Below are positions 41,168 through 50,590 of a DNA stretch of 64,000 nt, in pieces (position 1 is the first letter of the stretch; each line of letters starts with the position of its first letter). The position numbers and the translations under genes were made by a program. The stretch comes from Hyphomicrobiales bacterium (GTDB lineage Bacteria; Pseudomonadota; Alphaproteobacteria; Rhizobiales; Kaistiaceae): contig JAFKKF010000018.1 in NCBI GenBank assembly GCA_017305635.1, positions 1-64,000 of the forward strand, given 5' to 3'. Under the pieces are notes generated by a model. It made no database searches and was not told where the DNA came from. It worked only from the letters and a program-made list of their open reading frames with translations.

Positions 41168-41917
41168 ATGGAGCAAAGGGTCGTCCTGATAACCGGCGCC
41201 GGCCGGGGTGTCGGCCGCTGCATGGCGGAGACGTTCGCCAGGGCTGGCGACGCGCTGATCATTGCCGACATCGTCCTCGCGAGAGCCGAGGAGACCGCTG
41301 CCATGGTCGCAGGATCGGGCGCCGGGGCGATCGCGGTCCAGGTCGACGTGGGAGCCGGCCCCGCGGTTGCGAAGATGGTCGCCGAGGGCATTGCCAGGTT
41401 CGGTCGTCTCGACGTGCTGATCAATGCGGCAGGCAGCTACGGCAAGGCCTTCCGGGCGACCCACGAGACGCCCGACGAGGAATGGGATTCGGTTCTCGAT
41501 TCGAACCTCAAGGGCAGCTTCCTCTGCGCGAAATACGTCATCCCGCACATGATGAGGAACAAGGGCGGACGCATCATCAATTTCGCCTCGAACGCGGGCC
41601 GCTCGTCGAGCCCGCTGCTCGGGGCGACCTATACCAGCGCCAAGACCGGCATCATCGGCCTGACCCGGCACCTCGCCGTCGAGTACGCGCCGTACAACAT
41701 CCTGGTCAATACGATCGCGCCCGGGCCGCTGCGCAGCGACCGCGTATCCGATCTCATCGACGAGAGGATGATGGCCGATCTCGCCACCCGCATTCCGCTC
41801 GGCAGGCTGGGCGAGTTCCAGGACGTCGCGGACGTGGTGTTCTTCATGGCTTCCGATTCCGCGCGCTACATGACGGGAGCCATCCTCGACGTGAACGGCG
41901 GCTTCGTGCTGGCGTGA
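41168..41917 (+). CDS. SDR family oxidoreductase
   Basis: 249 residues from ATG 41168; upstream in-frame codons overlap the LysR promoter region and are not used. TGAGRGVG begins near residue 9, NAAGSYG replaces NNAG, and the active site is Ser in NFASNAG with Tyr-x3-Lys in TYTSAKTG. It is followed by a cupin gene after 37 bp. Confidence 0.87.
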   Translation: MEQRVVLITGAGRGVGRCMAETFARAGDALIIADIVLARAEETAAMVAGSGAGAIAVQVDVGAGPAVAKMVAEGIARFGRLDVLINAAGSYGKAFRATHETPDEEWDSVLDSNLKGSFLCAKYVIPHMMRNKGGRIINFASNAGRSSSPLLGATYTSAKTGIIGLTRHLAVEYAPYNILVNTIAPGPLRSDRVSDLIDERMMADLATRIPLGRLGEFQDVADVVFFMASDSARYMTGAILDVNGGFVLA

Positions 41918-41954
41918 GCGGCGTCGCGGCAAGCCAAGGCAGGGAGCAGACGCA

Positions 41955-42341
41955 ATGAGCGCCGATCGCGAATTCGAGCTGACGGCGGAGCTCCAGGAGG
42001 AGTTCGATGCGGCCGGGCAGAACGGCCATGTCGGCCAGCAGCTCCTTTCCGAGACCGACAAGGTGCGCGTGTGGAGCATTCGCCTGAAGCCGGGCGAGCG
42101 GGTCGGCTTTCATGCTCACGTGCTCGACTATTTCTGGACCGCGGTGACCGCCGGGACGAGCCGGTCGCATGTCAATGGCGGCCCGCCGAAAACGACCACC
42201 TACAAGCCGGGCGAGACGCGCCAGTTCGCGTATGGAGCGGGCGAGCGCATGATTCACGACCTGGAGAACATCGGCGACACGGAGCTTGTCTTCGTGACCG
42301 TCGAGTTCCTGCACAGCGCGAACCTTCCGTTGCGACTATAG
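41955..42341 (+). CDS. Small cupin domain protein
   Basis: 128 residues, one cupin barrel: KPGERVGFHAHVLDYFWTAVTAG is motif 1 with two histidines, and YKPGETRQFAYGAGERMIHDLENIGDTELVFVTVEFL gives the second motif and closing strands. Function unknown; possibly a small-molecule isomerase or ligand-binding protein serving the SDR. Confidence 0.8.
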   Translation: MSADREFELTAELQEEFDAAGQNGHVGQQLLSETDKVRVWSIRLKPGERVGFHAHVLDYFWTAVTAGTSRSHVNGGPPKTTTYKPGETRQFAYGAGERMIHDLENIGDTELVFVTVEFLHSANLPLRL

Positions 42342-42522
42342 CCCCAACGCGGCCAGGCACGGCCGAGCCGTTGCTTGTGCGTCGGCGCGTTGCGCGTTCC
42401 CGGGCTGCCGATGCCGGCGCGCCGGGTTGCTGGACCACGGCCGGTCGAACGACTACTAGCTGCTCCATCAGCCGCGGGCGATCGCAAGGATGCCGGCGGC
42501 TCGTCGCGCAGAGGGGAAGACG

Positions 42523-43776
42523 ATGCAATCGTTGTGGAAGGATGTCGATGCGGAGGTCTGGCGGGCGAAGGGGGAGACCGTGCCCGGCGGCGCCGACCTC
42601 GCCCTCCGCGTCTATACTTCCCGCTTGATCGGGCAGGAGCCCGACCTCGTCCTCCACGGCGGCGGCAATACCTCCGTCAAGGTCGCCGACGGCGGCGAGG
42701 AGGTCCTCTACGTCAAGGGTTCGGGTTGGGACCTCGCGACGATCGAGGCGCCCGGCCTTCCCGGCGTCGCGCTGCAGCCGCTCCTCGCCGTGCGCGAGGG
42801 CGGACGCCTGTCCGATCCGGAAATGGTCGGCCTGCTCCGCCGCAACATGATCGACCAATCCGGCCCCAATCCCTCCGTCGAGACGCTCCTCCACGCCTTC
42901 CTCCCGGCCCGCTACGTTGATCACACGCATTCGGCCGCGGCGCTCGCCATCGCCAACCAGCCGAACGCCGCGGACCTTTCCCGCGAGATCTTCGGCGACC
43001 GCCTGGTGGTGGTTCCCTACGTGATGCCCGGCTTCGACCTCGCCGTCGCCGCCGATCGCTGCTTCCGCGAGGCGGGCGGGGAAGGCGACGGCCTGTTCCT
43101 GGTCAATCACGGCCTCTTCGCCTTCCATGACGATCCGCGCCTGTCCTACGAGCGCATCATCGCCTTCACGACCGCCTGCGAAGCCTTCCTCGATAGCCGC
43201 GGCGCGGCGCTGGCGCCGCCCGAGGCGACGACCATCGCCGATGAAGGGCTGCGGGATCGCGTCCTCGCCGCGCTCGGCGCTGCCCTGCGGCGCCATCCCG
43301 TCTTCGCGGCGGGCCCCGCCTTCGACCTCCGCGCCACCGCCTCGATCGGGAGGTTTCTCGCCCTTCCGGACTTCGCCGGGATCGTCGGCCGGGGGACGGT
43401 CACCCCCGACCACGTCATCCGCCTGAAGCCGAAGCCGCTCATCGGCGAGGCGGCCTTCACCGGCGACGACTGGGCGCGTGCGATCGATGCCTTCGCTGCC
43501 GACTATGCCGCTTATTTCGAGCGGAACGCCCGCAATGCCGACGAGCCGAAGATCATGCTCGACCCGATGCCGCGCGTCGCGCTGGTGCGCGGCCTCGGCC
43601 TCGTCGGCATCGGCCGCAACGCGAAGGAGGCCGGCATCTGCGCCGATCTCGCCGAGCAGGCGGTGCGCGTCATGCTGAGCGCCGAGCGGATCGGCCGCTT
43701 CACCCCGATCGGCGAGCGCGACCTGTTCGACATGGAATACTGGTCGCTCGAGCAGGCGAAGCTGAAGGTCGCGTGA
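42523..43776 (+). CDS. Class II aldolase/adducin family protein (rhamnulose-phosphate aldolase-like)
   Basis: 417 residues from ATG 42523 with a GAGGGGAAG site. The N-terminal part has the phosphate loop LHGGGNTSVKV, the zinc pair in YVDHTHSAAALAI and a third His in NHGLFAF. The length and C-terminal part (YFERNARNADEPKIMLDPMPRVALVRGLGLVGIG) match the aldolase half of RhaD-type bifunctional enzymes without their dehydrogenase half. It would cleave a ketose phosphate to DHAP and an aldehyde. It ends 3 bp from the convergent lsrK, so a link with AI-2 processing is possible but unproven. Confidence 0.85.
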   Translation: MQSLWKDVDAEVWRAKGETVPGGADLALRVYTSRLIGQEPDLVLHGGGNTSVKVADGGEEVLYVKGSGWDLATIEAPGLPGVALQPLLAVREGGRLSDPEMVGLLRRNMIDQSGPNPSVETLLHAFLPARYVDHTHSAAALAIANQPNAADLSREIFGDRLVVVPYVMPGFDLAVAADRCFREAGGEGDGLFLVNHGLFAFHDDPRLSYERIIAFTTACEAFLDSRGAALAPPEATTIADEGLRDRVLAALGAALRRHPVFAAGPAFDLRATASIGRFLALPDFAGIVGRGTVTPDHVIRLKPKPLIGEAAFTGDDWARAIDAFAADYAAYFERNARNADEPKIMLDPMPRVALVRGLGLVGIGRNAKEAGICADLAEQAVRVMLSAERIGRFTPIGERDLFDMEYWSLEQAKLKVA

Positions 43777-43779
43777 TCC

Positions 43780-45345
43780 TCAGGTGCCCGGCGCCCGCCA
43801 CATCGTGGTGGTGACGCCGGCATCGACCAGCTTCCGCTGCGCCGCATAGGCAACTTCCCATCGGCCGCGCGCCTCGTCATAGAGCGCGCGGTTGGCCGGA
43901 TTGGGCTCGACCGTGCGGTCCCACCGCACGAAGGCGGCGCCCGCCTCCTGCAGCGAGGCGAACTGGCCGATGCCGCAGGCCGCGGCGGCCGCGCCGCCGA
44001 GCGCCGTCGCCTCGCGCACCTTCGGGATGCGGAGCTGCCGGCCGGTGACGTCGGCGACGATCTGCGGCCAGAGCCGTCCCTTGGAAGCACCGCCGGCAAA
44101 GGTCAGCGGGCCGCTGCTGTCGACCCTGGCGAATTCCTCGACGCGGGCGAGGTTGACCGCCGCCACGATCGCCGCATTCTCCTGGATGGCACGGAAGATC
44201 GAGCCCTTGTTGGCGATCGCCGGGTCGATCGAGAGGTTAAGCAGCGACGGCGCGGCATGGTACCAGTTGCCGAAGTCCATCGCGTCCGAGAAGACCGGGA
44301 TGATGCCGTTGGCGCCAGCCGGCACCTGCATCGCCAGGTCCTCGATCAGGTCATAGGCGTCGCGGCCCGAGGCGGCTGCCGCCTTCATTTCCTCGGCGCA
44401 GAACGCATCGCGGAACCAGCGCGCCGTGAGGCCGACGAAGAAGCTGATCGCCTCGGCCTGGTTCATCCCGCCGACCGCCGCGCTGTTGACGCGCACGCGC
44501 ATCGTCCGGTCGACCGAGCCGGGCGGGATGTTGACGACCTGCTGCCAGAACGTGCCGCCGAGCACCGCCGCATCGCCCGGCGCCACGACGCCGAGGCCGA
44601 CCGAACCCATCTGCACGTCGCCGCCGCCGGCGACGAAGGGCGTCCCCTCGGCAAGGCCGGTCTCGTCCGCCGCGGCGCGGGTCACGCGGCCGACCACCGT
44701 TGCCGGCTCGACGACGCGCGGGAACAGCGAGCGGTCGAGTTGGGCCTTGGCGACGAGCGCGTCCGACCATTGCCGCGTGGTCAGGTCGAGAAGGCCGTTG
44801 GTGGAGGCATTGCTCGGCTCGACTGTGATCTCGCCGGTCAGCCGCGCACCGATCCAGTCATTGATCATGGAGATCGAGCGGGCCTTCGCGAAGGTCTCCG
44901 GCCGGTGCCGGCGCAACCAGTTGAGCCGCGGCAGGGCGCCGAGCGCGAAGGTCTCGCCCGAAATCTCGTAGAAGTCGCGCTCGAAGTCCGCCGAGCGCGC
45001 CTTCAGTTCCGCCACCTCGGCGCCCGAGCGGCTGTCGACATTGGCCACCGCCCAGACTTCGCGGCCGTCGTCGCCGTAGAGGACGATGGCCTCGCGCATG
45101 CTGGTCGAGCTGACCGCGGCAATGTCGCGCCCGGCCAGCCCGCAGGCGGCGAGCGCCTTGCCGATGCAGCGCCGGAGCAGCGCCCAGGCCGCCGCCACGT
45201 CGAAGGACATGGAGCCGGGAACGCCGGCTTCCGGCAGGTGCCGCCATTCCTCCTGGGCGAAGCCGATCTGGTTGCCCTCGCGGTCGAAGACGACGGCGCG
45301 GCCGCTGCCGGTTCCGGCATCGATGACAAGCAGGTGCGTCGTCAC
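43780..45345 (-). CDS. lsrK: Autoinducer-2 kinase LsrK (FGGY family)
   Basis: 521 residues from GTG 45345, with a strong GAGGAGGGG site inside the end of lsrR and a 4-bp GTGA overlap. DAGTGSGRAVVFD (9-21), MREAIVLY, WAVANVDSR, PSNASTNGLLDLTTRQW, GGGDVQMG with the catalytic Asp243, GTFWQQVVN, RWFRDAFCAEE and WYHAAPS are all characteristic of LsrK rather than general sugar kinases. It phosphorylates imported AI-2 (DPD) at C-5, which traps it and makes the LsrR inducer. It is second in the lsrR-lsrK operon. Confidence 0.93.
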   Translation of the reverse strand: MTTHLLVIDAGTGSGRAVVFDREGNQIGFAQEEWRHLPEAGVPGSMSFDVAAAWALLRRCIGKALAACGLAGRDIAAVSSTSMREAIVLYGDDGREVWAVANVDSRSGAEVAELKARSADFERDFYEISGETFALGALPRLNWLRRHRPETFAKARSISMINDWIGARLTGEITVEPSNASTNGLLDLTTRQWSDALVAKAQLDRSLFPRVVEPATVVGRVTRAAADETGLAEGTPFVAGGGDVQMGSVGLGVVAPGDAAVLGGTFWQQVVNIPPGSVDRTMRVRVNSAAVGGMNQAEAISFFVGLTARWFRDAFCAEEMKAAAASGRDAYDLIEDLAMQVPAGANGIIPVFSDAMDFGNWYHAAPSLLNLSIDPAIANKGSIFRAIQENAAIVAAVNLARVEEFARVDSSGPLTFAGGASKGRLWPQIVADVTGRQLRIPKVREATALGGAAAAACGIGQFASLQEAGAAFVRWDRTVEPNPANRALYDEARGRWEVAYAAQRKLVDAGVTTTMWRAPGT

Positions 45346-46301
45346 TTTCCCCTCCTCAGGAGCTCTTCGGCCGTCACCTGGTCGGTGATCAGGATATTGG
45401 CGAGCCGGCCGCGCAGCAGCCCGAGGATGGCGTCGACCTTGTGCAGCCCGGCGGCGGCTGCGGCGAGATTGGGTATCCGGCGCAGGTCCGCGATCTCCAC
45501 CGCCACGACATGGCGGTGCAGGTCGAGGTTGAGGATCTCGCCGTTGGAATCGTAGAAATGGCCGAGGATGTCGCCGACGGCGCCGCGGCGCGCGAAGAGC
45601 TCGATCTCGGTGCTGGTGCAATAGCCGTAGCGCACCAGCGTCGCCGTGCTGGAGACCGCGCCTATGCCGATGATGGCGATGCGCGCCGTCGAGGCGAGGT
45701 CGAGGACGTAGCGCACATAGGGCTCGACGCGCAGCATCGCGGCGAGGTCCGGCGAGGAGACGCGGAGCGGCGTCGGGATCAGGTGCGCATTGCTCTGCGG
45801 GCCGTAGAGCCCGGTCGTGCTGACATAGGCCGAGACCCCGCCTGTCAGGCTGACGAGCGAGATGTTGTTCTGCGGGAAGACCGGCGCGGTGTAGCGCAGC
45901 GCGGTTGCCACCGTCTCGCCCCAGCCGATGGCGAGAAGGTCGTTGGCTTCGAGCTTCTGCATCAGGAAGCTTGCCGCCGCCCTGCCGATGCGCGGTACGG
46001 CAGGGAGGTCGTTCGCGGCCGGAACGACGCGCGCGTCGATCAGGCCGAAGGCCGAGATCAGCTGCTGCTGCAGGGTCAGGCAGCCGGCATGGGGCGAATT
46101 GATCCGCAGCTCGATCAGGCCGGTCTGCCGCCCCTTCTCGATGAGCCGCGAGACCTTGATCCGCGAGACCCCGAGCATGTCGGCGATCTCGTTCTGGGTA
46201 AGGCCGTCATTGTAGTAGTGCCACGCCGCGCGGGTGATCTGCTCCGCCTCGTCGAGATCGGGGGACGACGCCCCCTCGGCATCCGGAAAAGTCTGCGTCA
46301 T
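45342..46301 (-). CDS. lsrR: LsrR, SorC family transcriptional repressor of the lsr operon
   Basis: 319 residues. The N-terminal HTH is YNDGLTQNEIADMLGVSRIKVSRLIEKGRQTGLIE (about 32-66), and the rest is the SorC sugar-phosphate-binding domain (AIGWGETVATALRYTAP, and GVGAV-like IIGIGAVSS). In enterobacteria LsrR represses the lsr operon until phospho-AI-2 binds. Here it is divergent from lsrG with 213 bp between, containing TGATCA palindromes, and co-transcribed with lsrK. Confidence 0.92.
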   Translation of the reverse strand: MTQTFPDAEGASSPDLDEAEQITRAAWHYYNDGLTQNEIADMLGVSRIKVSRLIEKGRQTGLIELRINSPHAGCLTLQQQLISAFGLIDARVVPAANDLPAVPRIGRAAASFLMQKLEANDLLAIGWGETVATALRYTAPVFPQNNISLVSLTGGVSAYVSTTGLYGPQSNAHLIPTPLRVSSPDLAAMLRVEPYVRYVLDLASTARIAIIGIGAVSSTATLVRYGYCTSTEIELFARRGAVGDILGHFYDSNGEILNLDLHRHVVAVEIADLRRIPNLAAAAAGLHKVDAILGLLRGRLANILITDQVTAEELLRRGK

Positions 46302-46330
46302 TCGCGCCTCGGTCCAATAATGGCGAACAG

Positions 46331-46349
46331 ATGATCATCAACTGATCAT
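46331..46349. promoter_or_regulatory. Two TGATCA palindromes near the lsrR promoter, candidate LsrR operator
   Basis: ATGATCAT (46331-46338) and TGATCAT (46343-46349) are tandem copies 12 bp apart. They lie where a - strand lsrR promoter may be (TTGACG at 46357-46352, -10-like TCATCT at 46334-46329, spacer 17). Fits autorepression by LsrR, and a further copy is at 46435-46442. Confidence 0.5.
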
Positions 46350-46398
46350 ACCGTCAATGCCGAAATGCTTTGTGCGCCGCACAATATCGCCGTATGAC

Positions 46399-46442
46399 TT
46401 GACACATGCGTTCAAAACGACATTGATAGTGCAAATGATCAT
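46399..46442 (+). promoter_or_regulatory. lsrGACDB promoter with a TGATCA operator
   Basis: TTGACA (46399-46404), a 17-bp spacer and ATTGAT (46422-46427) form a sigma-70-type promoter. ATGATCAT at 46435-46442 lies just downstream, around the start of transcription, where a repressor such as LsrR would block the polymerase. The lsrG start is 72 bp further on. Confidence 0.55.
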
Positions 46443-46514
46443 GGCGCCGTTGGGAGGAACGGCAGGCGCCGGTCACGCAGTCACCGCACGCATCAGCAAA
46501 TTTGGATGGGATAG

Positions 46515-46835
46515 ATGTTCGTTCAGCTTGTGCATATCCGCATCAAGCCCGGCTGCGTGGAGCAGTTTCTCGATGTGTTCCGCGTCAACTACGAAGGGAC
46601 GCGCGCAGAACCCGGCAACTACCGCTTCGACGTCCTCCAGGATCCGGCCGACGAGAACCATTTCGTCGTCTACGAGATGTTCGAGGACGAGGCGGCGGTC
46701 GATGCGCATCGGCGGACGGAGCATTACCGGCGAACCAACGAGGCGCTGAAGTCGCTGATGTCCACCGGTGAGCGGCACAAGGATTTCTTCCGCCTCGTCA
46801 TGCCCGATCGCGCCGCCGCGCTGGCCGGGGAATAG
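46515..46835 (+). CDS. lsrG: LsrG, (4S)-4-hydroxy-5-phosphonooxypentane-2,3-dione isomerase
   Basis: 106 residues, an antibiotic-biosynthesis-monooxygenase (ABM) dimeric alpha-beta-barrel fold. FVQLVHIRIKPGCVEQFLDVFRVN, RFDVLQDP (37-44), FVVYEMFEDEAAVDAH and TEHY (with His65 and His70) follow LsrG closely. It acts on phospho-AI-2 in the cytoplasm to end the signal. Here it is first in the operon, whereas in enterobacteria it is near the end. A GGATGGGA site precedes the ATG. Confidence 0.88.
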   Translation: MFVQLVHIRIKPGCVEQFLDVFRVNYEGTRAEPGNYRFDVLQDPADENHFVVYEMFEDEAAVDAHRRTEHYRRTNEALKSLMSTGERHKDFFRLVMPDRAAALAGE

Positions 46836-46928
46836 GGTGTCCGCGGTGCGCGCCAGGATCCGGACGGGACGGTGCCTCGGCATCGCCGGCGCGGCCGTCG
46901 CCATGGCCTTGCGGGCGGAGAGCGCCGC

Positions 46929-48437
46929 ATGACGGCCGGCCCGGCCCCCTCCGCGACCCCGCTGGTCTCGCTCCGCGACATCTGGAAGGTCTTCGAGAGC
47001 GTGACCGTGCTGCGCGGCATCGACCTCGACATCTATCCGGGGACCGTGCTCGCTCTTCTCGGCGGCAACGGCTCCGGCAAGTCGACCATCGTCAAGATCA
47101 TATCCGGCGCCTACCGGCCGACCGCAGGGCGGATCGAGATCCGCGGCGTCCCGGCGAACCTGTCGCAGCCTTCCGACGCTCATGCGCGGGGCATCTACAT
47201 GGTGCCGCAGGAGCCGCACATCTTCCCGAACCTCTCGGTGCTCGAGAACCTCACCGTCGGGCTGAAGGGCGATCCCGCCGCCAATGCGCGCCGGGCACGT
47301 GAGGTGGCGAAGGAGATCGGCCTCGACGCCGACTTCGCCTCCACCGGCGGCGACCTGTCGATCGCCAGCCAGCAGCTCGTCGAGATCGTGCGCGGCCTGC
47401 TGCGCAACGCCCAGGTCCTGATCCTCGACGAGCCGACCTCGTCCCTCACCCGCCGCGAGGTCGCCAATCTCGCCGCCCAGATGCGGCGGCTGAAGGCGCG
47501 GGGCATCGGGCTTCTCTTCATCTCGCACCGGCTGAACGAGGTGCTGGAGCTGACCGACTACACGCAGGTCCTGCGCGACGGACGGATCGTGTTGAGCGCG
47601 CCATCGGCGGAGCTGACCACCGACATGCTGGTCGAGGCCATGCTGCCCGCCGATTTCGCGGCGCCGGCCGAAGAAGCCGCGCGCGGCGACCGCGCCGCCG
47701 GCAAAGGCCCGGTCCTGTCGGTCCGCCATCTCTCCAGCCGCGTCTTCCAGGACGTCACCTTCGACGTCCATCCCGGCGAGGTGGTCGGCATTTCCGGCGT
47801 CGTCGGCTCCGGCCGCACCGAGCTCGCCGAGGCGATCTACGGCATCGACCCGCATGTCACCGGCGAGGTCCATGTCGCCGGCCGGCCGGTCCCCCGGCGC
47901 ACGCCGCAGATCTCCCAGGCGATCGGGCTTTCCTACGTGCCCGAGGACCGTCACGCCCACGGCATCTTCCTGGCCCTGCCGAGCGCCCAGACGGTCACCG
48001 CCGGGCTCCTCTCCCTCGGCCGTGCGCGCTTCATGCGCATCCACGAGGAGGCCGGCCTGACGCAGGGCTTCATCGATCGCCTGCGCATCAAGCTCTCCTC
48101 GCCGATGCAGATGGCGCGCACGCTGAGCGGCGGCAACCAGCAGAAGGTCGTGCTCGCCAAGACGCTGGCGCCCGGGCCGCGCGTCATCATCCTCGACGAG
48201 CCGACCCGCGGCATCGACGCCCGTGCCCGGCAGGACGTCTACCGCACCATCCGCGAGCTCGCCGCCGACGGCGTGGGCGTCGTCGTCATCTCCTCCGAGG
48301 TGGGCGAGATCGCCGAGGTCAGCGACCGGGTCATGGTGATGAAGCGCGGGCGCCTGTCGGCGCTGCCCGCCGGGGTCAAGGGCGTCGAGCAGATCTCCGC
48401 GGCGATCTTCGCCGCCAATGGCGGCGCGCCGGCATGA
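46929..48437 (+). CDS. lsrA: LsrA, AI-2 ABC transporter ATPase (two domains)
   Basis: 502 residues from ATG 46929 with GGAG 8 nt upstream; open frame upstream of it is not used. Two nucleotide-binding domains: the first with GGNGSGKST (45-53), an altered signature LSIASQQLVEIVRG and LILDEPTSSL; the second with the degenerate P-loop GVVGSGRTEL, LSGGNQQKVVLAK and VIILDEPTRGID. This is the RbsA/LsrA arrangement. It lies 93 bp after lsrG and its stop overlaps lsrC by 4 bp. Confidence 0.92.
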   Translation: MTAGPAPSATPLVSLRDIWKVFESVTVLRGIDLDIYPGTVLALLGGNGSGKSTIVKIISGAYRPTAGRIEIRGVPANLSQPSDAHARGIYMVPQEPHIFPNLSVLENLTVGLKGDPAANARRAREVAKEIGLDADFASTGGDLSIASQQLVEIVRGLLRNAQVLILDEPTSSLTRREVANLAAQMRRLKARGIGLLFISHRLNEVLELTDYTQVLRDGRIVLSAPSAELTTDMLVEAMLPADFAAPAEEAARGDRAAGKGPVLSVRHLSSRVFQDVTFDVHPGEVVGISGVVGSGRTELAEAIYGIDPHVTGEVHVAGRPVPRRTPQISQAIGLSYVPEDRHAHGIFLALPSAQTVTAGLLSLGRARFMRIHEEAGLTQGFIDRLRIKLSSPMQMARTLSGGNQQKVVLAKTLAPGPRVIILDEPTRGIDARARQDVYRTIRELAADGVGVVVISSEVGEIAEVSDRVMVMKRGRLSALPAGVKGVEQISAAIFAANGGAPA

Positions 48438-49456
48438 AGCGGATCGTGAAGAGCCGCGAGCTGCTCGTGCTGGCGCTGCTGGTCGCCATGATCCTTGCGG
48501 TCTCCACCGTCAATGCCGCGGTGCTCCGGCCGATCACGCTGATCAACATCGTCAATTCCTCGCTCTTCCTGATGCTGATCGCCATCGGCCAGATGTTCGT
48601 GGTGCTCACCCGCGGCATCGACGTCTCGGTCGGCGCCATTGCCGGCCTCGCCGCCGTCATCTTCGGCCTCGCCCTCAATGCCGGCTTCCCGCTGCCGCTC
48701 GCCATGCTCGCGGCGCTGGTGACCGGGCTCGCCTGCGGCTCGTTCAATGCCGCGGGCATCGTCGTCTTCGGAGTGCCGCCGATCATCATGACGCTCGGCG
48801 CCCTCGGCGCCTATCGCGGCCTGATGCGGGTGCTGACCGGCGGCAGCTGGATCGAGTCGATCCCGCAGTCGATCAAGTCGCTTGCGGTGACGCGCTATCA
48901 GAGCGTGCCGCTGATGGTCTGGGCGATCGCCGTCCTCGTCGTCGTCCTTGCCGTGCTCCTTTCGCGCATCAAGTCGGTGCGCAATTTCTACGCCGTCGGC
49001 GACAATCGCGAGGGCGCCTATCTCCTCGGCATCAACGTGCGGGCGACGGAGTTTACCGCCTATGCCCTGGCGGGGCTCTTCTCCGGCGCCGCGGCGATCG
49101 TCTTCACCGGGCAGATCGGCTTCGTCCCCATGCAGACCGGCTCCGGGCAGGAGCTGAAGGCCATTGCCGCGGTCGTCCTCGGCGGCGTCGGCCTCATGGG
49201 CGGCACCGGCTCCATCTGGTCGGCGGTGATCGGCGCCCTGTTCCTGACGGCGATCGACTCCATGATGATCTTCCTGAAGGTCCCCGGCTCCTGGAACAAT
49301 GCCGTCGCCGGTGCCGTGCTGCTCGCCGTGGTGGTGTTCGACTACCTGATCCGCCGCACCGTCCGCAATCGCCAGCTCGCCATGCGTGCCGCCGAGATGC
49401 ATCGCGCCGAGGAGGATCACGACCGGGCGCTGCAGCCGAGGGAGGCCGCGCGATGA
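48434..49456 (+). CDS. lsrC: LsrC, AI-2 ABC transporter permease
   Basis: 340 residues with about ten membrane segments. FVVLTRGIDVSVGAIAGLAAVIFG and GGVGLMGGTGSIWSAVIGALFL are permease signatures of the ribose/AI-2 group, and the order A-C-D-B fixes the assignment. It forms the inner-membrane channel with LsrD. ATGA overlaps join it to lsrA and lsrD. Confidence 0.9.
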   Translation: MKRIVKSRELLVLALLVAMILAVSTVNAAVLRPITLINIVNSSLFLMLIAIGQMFVVLTRGIDVSVGAIAGLAAVIFGLALNAGFPLPLAMLAALVTGLACGSFNAAGIVVFGVPPIIMTLGALGAYRGLMRVLTGGSWIESIPQSIKSLAVTRYQSVPLMVWAIAVLVVVLAVLLSRIKSVRNFYAVGDNREGAYLLGINVRATEFTAYALAGLFSGAAAIVFTGQIGFVPMQTGSGQELKAIAAVVLGGVGLMGGTGSIWSAVIGALFLTAIDSMMIFLKVPGSWNNAVAGAVLLAVVVFDYLIRRTVRNRQLAMRAAEMHRAEEDHDRALQPREAAR

Positions 49457-50535
49457 AGGCCGCAAGCCTGCTCCGCACCTGGGAATTCATGCTCGCCGTG
49501 GTGCTGGTCCTCGAGCTCATCGTGCTCGGCCTGATCAACCCGTCCTTCCTCAACGTCGAGAACCTCCTCTTCTCGACCAGCGACTTCGCGCACGTGATCA
49601 TCGCGGCGGTCGGCCTGACGCTCATCATCATGACCGGCGGCATCGACATTTCCGGCGTGTCGGTGATGGGCCTCGCCTCCATCGTCCTCGGCCTCGCCTT
49701 CATCGCCGGCGCGCCGATCGGTCTGGCGGCCGCCATCGCGCTTGCCGTCGGGATCGCGGCGGGCGCCTTCAACGGCGCCGTGATCGCGAGCACCGACGTC
49801 AATCCCCTCATCGTCACCCTCGCCACGCTCTTCCTCTATGCCGGCATCGCGACCGGCCTGCCGACCCTCCTCGACATGCTCGGCTTCGTCGCCTATGGCG
49901 CCGGTGGCTTCGAGGCCTACCAGTACGAGGGCATTACCGGGCTGCCGAAGAGCTTCACCTGGATCGGCAGCGGGCGGATCGGCTGGGTGCCGATGCCGCT
50001 CGTCGTGGTGCTCGTCTTCGCGGCCGTCGCCACCTTCCTGATGCTGCGCACCCGCTTCGGCCGCTATCTGAAGCTGATCGGGGTGTCGCCGGCGGTGGCG
50101 CACTTCACCGGCGTTCCGATCCGGCGGACGCTGGTCGCGGTCTATGCCATCAACGGCTTCACCGCCGCGGTCGCCGGCCTCGTGCTCACCGCCTATCTCG
50201 GCTCGGCGCGTTCCGATCTCGGCAGCGAGGCCCTCCTCAGCATCATCACCGCGGTCGTGCTCGGCGGCTCCTCGATCTATGGCGGCGAGGGTTCCGTGCT
50301 CGGCACGCTGCTCGCCGGCTTCGTCATCGGCTTCATGCGGCAGGGACTGCTGGCGCTCGGCATCACCAGCGACGTGGTCCCGGTCATCATCGGCGGCCTG
50401 CTCGTCGGCTCGGTCGCGCTCAGGATCGGCCTCGCCAAGCTCAATACCCGCCTCGCCAACCGTGCGGCCTTCGCGGCCGAGCGGATGGCGGTGGGAGGAA
50501 ACGGCGCTTCGCTCTCGAACGGAGACCCGCACTAG
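49453..50535 (+). CDS. lsrD: LsrD, AI-2 ABC transporter permease
   Basis: 360 residues from ATG 49453, overlapping the lsrC stop (ATGA). Motifs [22 protein letters not shown] and [30 protein letters not shown] lsrD-type permease with a polar C-terminal tail of about 25 residues. It pairs with LsrC. Confidence 0.9.
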   Translation: MKAASLLRTWEFMLAVVLVLELIVLGLINPSFLNVENLLFSTSDFAHVIIAAVGLTLIIMTGGIDISGVSVMGLASIVLGLAFIAGAPIGLAAAIALAVGIAAGAFNGAVIASTDVNPLIVTLATLFLYAGIATGLPTLLDMLGFVAYGAGGFEAYQYEGITGLPKSFTWIGSGRIGWVPMPLVVVLVFAAVATFLMLRTRFGRYLKLIGVSPAVAHFTGVPIRRTLVAVYAINGFTAAVAGLVLTAYLGSARSDLGSEALLSIITAVVLGGSSIYGGEGSVLGTLLAGFVIGFMRQGLLALGITSDVVPVIIGGLLVGSVALRIGLAKLNTRLANRAAFAAERMAVGGNGASLSNGDPH

Positions 50536-50554
50536 GGGGCCGCGGAACGGCCCC
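50536..50554 (+). terminator. Stem-loop between lsrD and lsrB
   Basis: GGGGCCG-N5-CGGCCCC forms a 7-bp GC stem in the 55-bp gap. No T-run follows, so it more likely protects or separates the lsrB transcript than fully terminates. Confidence 0.45.
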
Positions 50555-50590
50555 GACCAGGAAGAACTGCATCCAACGGAGGAAATGGAT

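Noticed and set aside
46836-46928. A small gene between lsrG and lsrA
   Set aside because: The 93-bp gap has no start with a ribosome site leading to a plausible product, only the leader of lsrA.
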